Shown in pieces: positions 61,043-64,000 of a stretch of 64,000 nucleotides of DNA; the stretch's first letter is position 1; each line of letters starts with the position of its first letter. Made by a program: the position numbers and the translations under genes. A model generated the notes under the pieces. The model had not been told where the DNA came from. It was given only the letters and a program-made list of their open reading frames with translations, and searched no databases. This DNA comes from an uncultured Rothia sp. (GTDB taxonomy: Bacteria > Actinomycetota > Actinomycetes > Actinomycetales > Micrococcaceae), in assembly GCF_916715725.1 (NCBI RefSeq), contig NZ_CAKAPD010000003.1, forward strand, positions 123,770 through 187,769, written 5' to 3'.

Positions 61043-61708
61043 TTATGGGCGGGCGCTGCTGGGGATTTGGGGCTGGGCCTTCCACTGCTGGTAGGCGCTC
61101 GTGGCGAGGAATCGTGCACGGTTGCCGTCGCTGAGCGTCTTGATGTCTGCGGGGGCTGCCTCGTACCACTTTTCGTAGAGACGAATAATCATCTCGGGGT
61201 AGGCGGCTTCTTCCAGGTCTGCGCGGTGGGGGATGAATTCGTTGCGGTTCTTGATGTCTCGGTACTCGCTGCCAGCGAAGGGGTCGGTGACTCCGACGCT
61301 GGGGTGGGCGTTGTAGGCATCGATGTTTTGAACGTATTCGGGGAGGGTGCTCCGCCCTGCTTTGAGCGCGGCGTGGCACTTGCTGTCGATTTCGCTGGGC
61401 TCAATGATGTGGGCGCCGTCTGCGAGGATGTGCCGGTACTCGATGTACGCGGGGTATTGTTCATCGGTGCGCGGGACGGGCTTGACGGCTTCTGCTGATG
61501 CGAGATCTTCAGCGGAGTATGAGGAGCAGCTGATGTACGGCGTGGTGCTTGCCGTTGCTAAGGCGCTCGCCGTGGAGGGTGAGGAGGTGCTACTTGCCGC
61601 GGTGTTCGCACCACCGCAGGCGGCGAGGAACAGAGGCAGGATAACCGCAACGGTACCGCATCGTACAATGCTACGACGGTTGGAGAAGGTCTTCGGGGTG
61701 AGAGCCAT
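61043..61708 (-). CDS. Putative lipoprotein, unknown function (paralog 1)
   Basis: A 221-residue protein with a lipoprotein signal: basic N terminus, hydrophobic core VAVILPLFLAAC and lipidated Cys near 32. A Ser/Thr/Ala-rich linker follows. The mature domain is about 170 residues and ends with EKWYEAAPADIKTLSDGNRA, closely matching EAWAQQAPADVKQKSDANRA in the divergent neighbour. SEYRDIKNRNEFIPHRADL corresponds to SNYVDIREGKEYFPTRQEL there. No known domain is recognised. Two Cys in the mature part may form a disulfide. Confidence 0.75.
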   Translation of the reverse strand: MALTPKTFSNRRSIVRCGTVAVILPLFLAACGGANTAASSTSSPSTASALATASTTPYISCSSYSAEDLASAEAVKPVPRTDEQYPAYIEYRHILADGAHIIEPSEIDSKCHAALKAGRSTLPEYVQNIDAYNAHPSVGVTDPFAGSEYRDIKNRNEFIPHRADLEEAAYPEMIIRLYEKWYEAAPADIKTLSDGNRARFLATSAYQQWKAQPQIPSSARP

Positions 61709-62005
61709 GGGGCCACCTCATAACGTGGGTGTAGTAATGTATTGCGCCCCACTATACCTGTAGATTTGATATATGGTCAATGAAAATATGTGTCTTTTTC
61801 AGTAAAACCAATATCGCCTTTTTCTTCTCCTCTAAATACAACTGACAAGCGATAACACCCTAACAAGGGTTGAATGTCCTAGATAGTTTGCTGAAATTTT
61901 TGCCATTCCTTGTGGGTATTTGCAAAACACCCCACACGCTACACCGTCCAACGTATACTGAGACGCAATATATCGTTCCATCCCTCTTGTGAGGTGGCCT
62001 CATTC

Positions 62006-62752
62006 ATGACCCACACCCCTGTTTTTCTTTCGCTCCGTTCCGGCGGTCTACGACGCGGTGCCGCGCTGGCGATTCTTCCCTTGCTTCTTGCCTCCTGCGG
62101 TAGCTCCACCAACACGGCATCAAATACTCCCGCGCCCTCGAACACAACCGTGACTTCCTCCCCGTCAGCTACAAGCGCCACCGGGTCCACTTCCTCTTCC
62201 GCGGCGAAGAAGGCATCTACCCCCTGCCTTGAACCTGACGAAACCGCAAAAGCTCAAACCCTCAAGCAGCAGGAAGCCATCAGCGCCGACCGCGGAACAG
62301 CACTGCCCTCCTACGTCTCCGCGCGGCATGTTGTGCGCAACCAGGCGAACTTCCCCACCCGCACCGAAGCTGAATCAGCGGGAGCCGAGTGCCTGGCACT
62401 GTACGAGAAGAACAAGGCCGATCACACCTACGCCGCAGCGTGGGTGCGCGCTATCGATGACAATAACGTGGCAAGCGGAAAGGTAGCCTCCGGCCCGCGC
62501 GCTGACATTCAGAGCGCAGACCCCTACAAGGCAAGCAACTACGTCGATATTCGAGAGGGTAAGGAGTACTTCCCGACCCGACAGGAACTGCTCGCGGCAA
62601 ACTACCCTGAGAACTACATTGTTGCTTTTGAGGCGTGGGCGCAGCAGGCGCCAGCCGATGTGAAGCAGAAGAGCGACGCGAACCGTGCGGCCGCTAAGGA
62701 TACTCGTTGGTCTGAGGTGGTAACCCTGCCCAGCCCCGACAACCCTGTCTAA
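62006..62752 (+). CDS. Putative lipoprotein, unknown function (paralog 2)
   Basis: A 248-residue lipoprotein, divergent paralog of the 61043-61708 product. ATG 62006 follows GAGGTGG. The lipobox is LLLASC (Cys near 31), followed by a long Ser/Thr linker. The mature domain shares the block order YVSARHV, SNYVDIREGKEYFPTRQEL and QAPADVKQKSDANRA with its paralog. Divergent gene pairing suggests an inverted duplication. The 297-base gap between them is AT-rich and holds no other gene. Confidence 0.75.
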   Translation: MTHTPVFLSLRSGGLRRGAALAILPLLLASCGSSTNTASNTPAPSNTTVTSSPSATSATGSTSSSAAKKASTPCLEPDETAKAQTLKQQEAISADRGTALPSYVSARHVVRNQANFPTRTEAESAGAECLALYEKNKADHTYAAAWVRAIDDNNVASGKVASGPRADIQSADPYKASNYVDIREGKEYFPTRQELLAANYPENYIVAFEAWAQQAPADVKQKSDANRAAAKDTRWSEVVTLPSPDNPV

Positions 62753-62792
62753 TCGAACCCCGTCTAATCTGAGTCTGTCTCATCTTAAAAAT

Positions 62793-62831
62793 AGTTGTGG
62801 CGGTGACCATTGTTCGGTCACCGCCACAACT
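62793..62831. terminator. Recurrent hairpin, copy 2
   Basis: AGTTGTGGCGGTGACC and GGTCACCGCCACAACT are perfect 16-base arms around ATTGTTC. It lies between convergent genes and repeats the hairpin at 60974. Confidence 0.85.
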
Positions 62832-62846
62832 GTTATAGGGTGCAGG

Positions 62847-63194
62847 TTAGGGTAGGAGCGCCAACCCAAACTCAATAACAATCAGCGCGACAGCACACGC
62901 GAAGAGTACCCCACGCGACACATTGAACTTCTGCCAGAGCCTATACAGCTGCCCGGGAACCAGCCAAATAACGCACGCATCAAAAGCAAGCGAGAACGAG
63001 ACGTTACTCCACTGAATAATCATCAGGGCAAGAGCAAAACCCACGCCGAGCACATCCAGGATGCGCCGGTGCTTTCGCACCTGCTCCCTCTCCTTCTGAT
63101 AGCTAGGGTTGTTTAGCAACCTTGGTGGTGCTTTTTTCAGCTGACCCACAATGACCAAAACCGCCAGCGGGATCAGAGAAATACCGAAGAACAT
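62847..63194 (-). CDS. Small membrane protein, unknown function
   Basis: A 115-residue protein with four hydrophobic segments: ISLIPLAVLVIVG, DVLGVGFALALMIIQW, FSLAFDACVIWLVPG and GVLFACAVALIVIEFGLALL. A basic loop (KEREQVRKHRRI) lies between the first two. GGAGGTTCCCATG marks the start. It lies 42 bases from the upstream secreted-protein gene in the same direction, so they may be co-transcribed. An immunity-type role is imaginable given that neighbour, but nothing in the sequence proves it. Confidence 0.65.
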   Translation of the reverse strand: MFFGISLIPLAVLVIVGQLKKAPPRLLNNPSYQKEREQVRKHRRILDVLGVGFALALMIIQWSNVSFSLAFDACVIWLVPGQLYRLWQKFNVSRGVLFACAVALIVIEFGLALLP

Positions 63195-63236
63195 GGGAAC
63201 CTCCTCTTACGTATATTGGTGTATACAGAAGAAAAA

Positions 63237-63800
63237 CTACTGGAAGCATTCCTTCTGAATCATACCGATACCGAGCAGTTCAGCAGCAAGCATCCTAAAT
63301 TCCTGCTGTGCACTACGGTCTGCCAAATGCCAGGCACCACGAAGAATCCTTGCAACTTTCTGTACTCCATAGCGACGAACAAGCTTTACCAGGCGCCAGC
63401 CAGTTTTAGCAACCTTCGCTCCAGGGATTGCCGTTTCAGCGACAAATAGTGCAAGAGCACCTGCACAGGACCAAACATTGCCCTGAGGCGTTACAGAGTT
63501 ATTCCAGGGTGAGGAAAAGGAGTCAACATGCAAACCTTGCAGGTCCTTTGAAATAGCTGCAAGCTCTTTGCGAGTTTTCTTATCCAGGATGTAACCAACG
63601 CGGTTACCTGAAGGAGAGAGAACTTCATGGAGGCGAGCTCCTCCATCCAAGTACTCAACAACCCGACCCACGTAATTACCATCTGCAAGCTTTTCAGGAG
63701 TAACCGCATATGCTGCAGTGCCCCCAAGAAGGATAAGCGGTACGCCAAGAGTTGCCCCCTTCAGCAACACTCGACGATTGATAGAAGTGAAGTCAGCCAT
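63237..63800 (-). CDS. Secreted protein with bacteriocin-like C-terminal region
   Basis: A 187-residue exported protein. The leader has Asn-Arg-Arg-Val-Leu-Leu-Lys-Gly (residues 8-15), a hydrophobic core and GGTAAYAV as cleavage region, so Tat export is possible. The mature N-terminal part is soluble (GNYVGRVVEYLDGGARLHEV). The second half, from about residue 110, is SCAGALALFVAETAIPGAKV followed by a cationic stretch (GWRLVKLVRRYGVQKVARIL), a hydrophobic-cationic pattern found in small secreted Gram-positive proteins and peptide bacteriocins. An eight-base palindrome lies upstream at 63831. AT-rich codons suggest acquisition. Confidence 0.65.
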   Translation of the reverse strand: MADFTSINRRVLLKGATLGVPLILLGGTAAYAVTPEKLADGNYVGRVVEYLDGGARLHEVLSPSGNRVGYILDKKTRKELAAISKDLQGLHVDSFSSPWNNSVTPQGNVWSCAGALALFVAETAIPGAKVAKTGWRLVKLVRRYGVQKVARILRGAWHLADRSAQQEFRMLAAELLGIGMIQKECFQ

Positions 63801-63830
63801 GACAAACTTCCTCTCAAATTAGTAATTTAC

Positions 63831-63850
63831 AACACATTGAATAATGTGTT
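63831..63850. promoter_or_regulatory. Palindrome upstream of the secreted-protein gene
   Basis: AACACATT at 63831-63838 and AATGTGTT at 63843-63850 form perfect arms with a four-base spacer. It lies 31 bases before the start codon, a good place for a repressor. Confidence 0.45.
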
Positions 63851-63977
63851 GAGAAATATTCTAGGTTAGGAGTGTTGTTGCACGCAAGAGAAAATGCACT
63901 TTATTTTTGAAAAAATTTACAAAAAGTGATACGGGTTGAACTTCTGGTAGATAGTTAATCTAACACTCACCAAATAC

Positions 63978-64000
63978 AGTTGTGGCGGTGACCGAACAAC
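63978..64000. repeat. Recurrent hairpin, copy 3 (cut by the window end)
   Basis: AGTTGTGGCGGTGACCGAAC begins a third copy of the hairpin seen at 60974 and 62793. Only the first arm is inside the window. Confidence 0.7.

Overview
The window comes from a moderately high-GC actinobacterium. Gene content points to an oral Rothia (Micrococcaceae): tandem secreted subtilases ending in S-layer homology (SLH) repeats, SelO-free housekeeping genes of actinobacterial type (purA, nadE, pdxST, ahpCD), a SAM-I leader, and Tat or Lipo signal peptides of high-GC Gram-positive style. The genus is an inference from my memory of Rothia subtilases; no 16S gene or search was available. Most of the sequence is about 58-60% GC by eye; 33.8-36.6 kb and 61.7-64 kb are clearly AT-richer. 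I saw no rRNA, tRNA, CRISPR array, complete insertion sequence or prophage.

Layout. 1-2 kb: the end of a SsuA-type binding protein and its SsuC-type permease. 2.0-4.4 kb: a SAM-I riboswitch directly in front of an AMP-forming acetyl-CoA synthetase, an unexpected pairing. 4.5-7.9 kb: two secreted metzincin-like proteases flanking a Tat-exported protein. 8.3-9.8 kb: a 14-TM drug efflux pump. 10.1-15.2 kb: acylphosphatase, acetyltransferases, ahpC-ahpD behind a palindromic operator, and a TRIC-family channel; one acetyltransferase gene sits between two copies of the ahpD 3' end. 15.3-23.8 kb: a sulfur amino acid block (polar amino acid/cystine ABC importer with two binding proteins, two gamma-family transsulfuration enzymes, metY plus a CoA-binding protein). 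The octamer CGTCATAT recurs upstream of these genes and of the riboswitch-acs unit. 24-28 kb: an AlbA_2 regulator behind an operator cluster, and a recently homogenised tandem pair of DUF1963 genes. 28-31.6 kb: a divergent siderophore/iron ABC importer. 31.8-36.2 kb: an orphan protein, CorA, then an AT-rich pair (small secreted SLH-like protein and a beta-helix protein).

36.6-42.7 kb: purA, a DUF4870 protein and four tandem paralogous membrane proteins of a family I do not recognise. 43.0-55.7 kb: three consecutive subtilases of about 1330-1350 residues, each with an I9-like propeptide, full Asp-His-Ser triad, PA-like insert and three C-terminal SLH repeats. 55.8-64 kb: a small hydrophilic protein, nadE, a MATE pump, pdxS-pdxT, two divergent lipoprotein paralogs, a small membrane protein and a secreted protein with a bacteriocin-like tail, with a recurrent hairpin closing several units.

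Together the window encodes sulfur and iron acquisition plus a large outward-facing proteolytic apparatus (two metzincins, three cell-wall-anchored subtilases) suited to degrading host or dietary protein. The most promising candidates for undescribed biology are the four-paralog membrane cluster beside the subtilases, the riboswitch-controlled acetyl-CoA synthetase with its shared upstream motif, and the metzincin/Tat-protein cassette.
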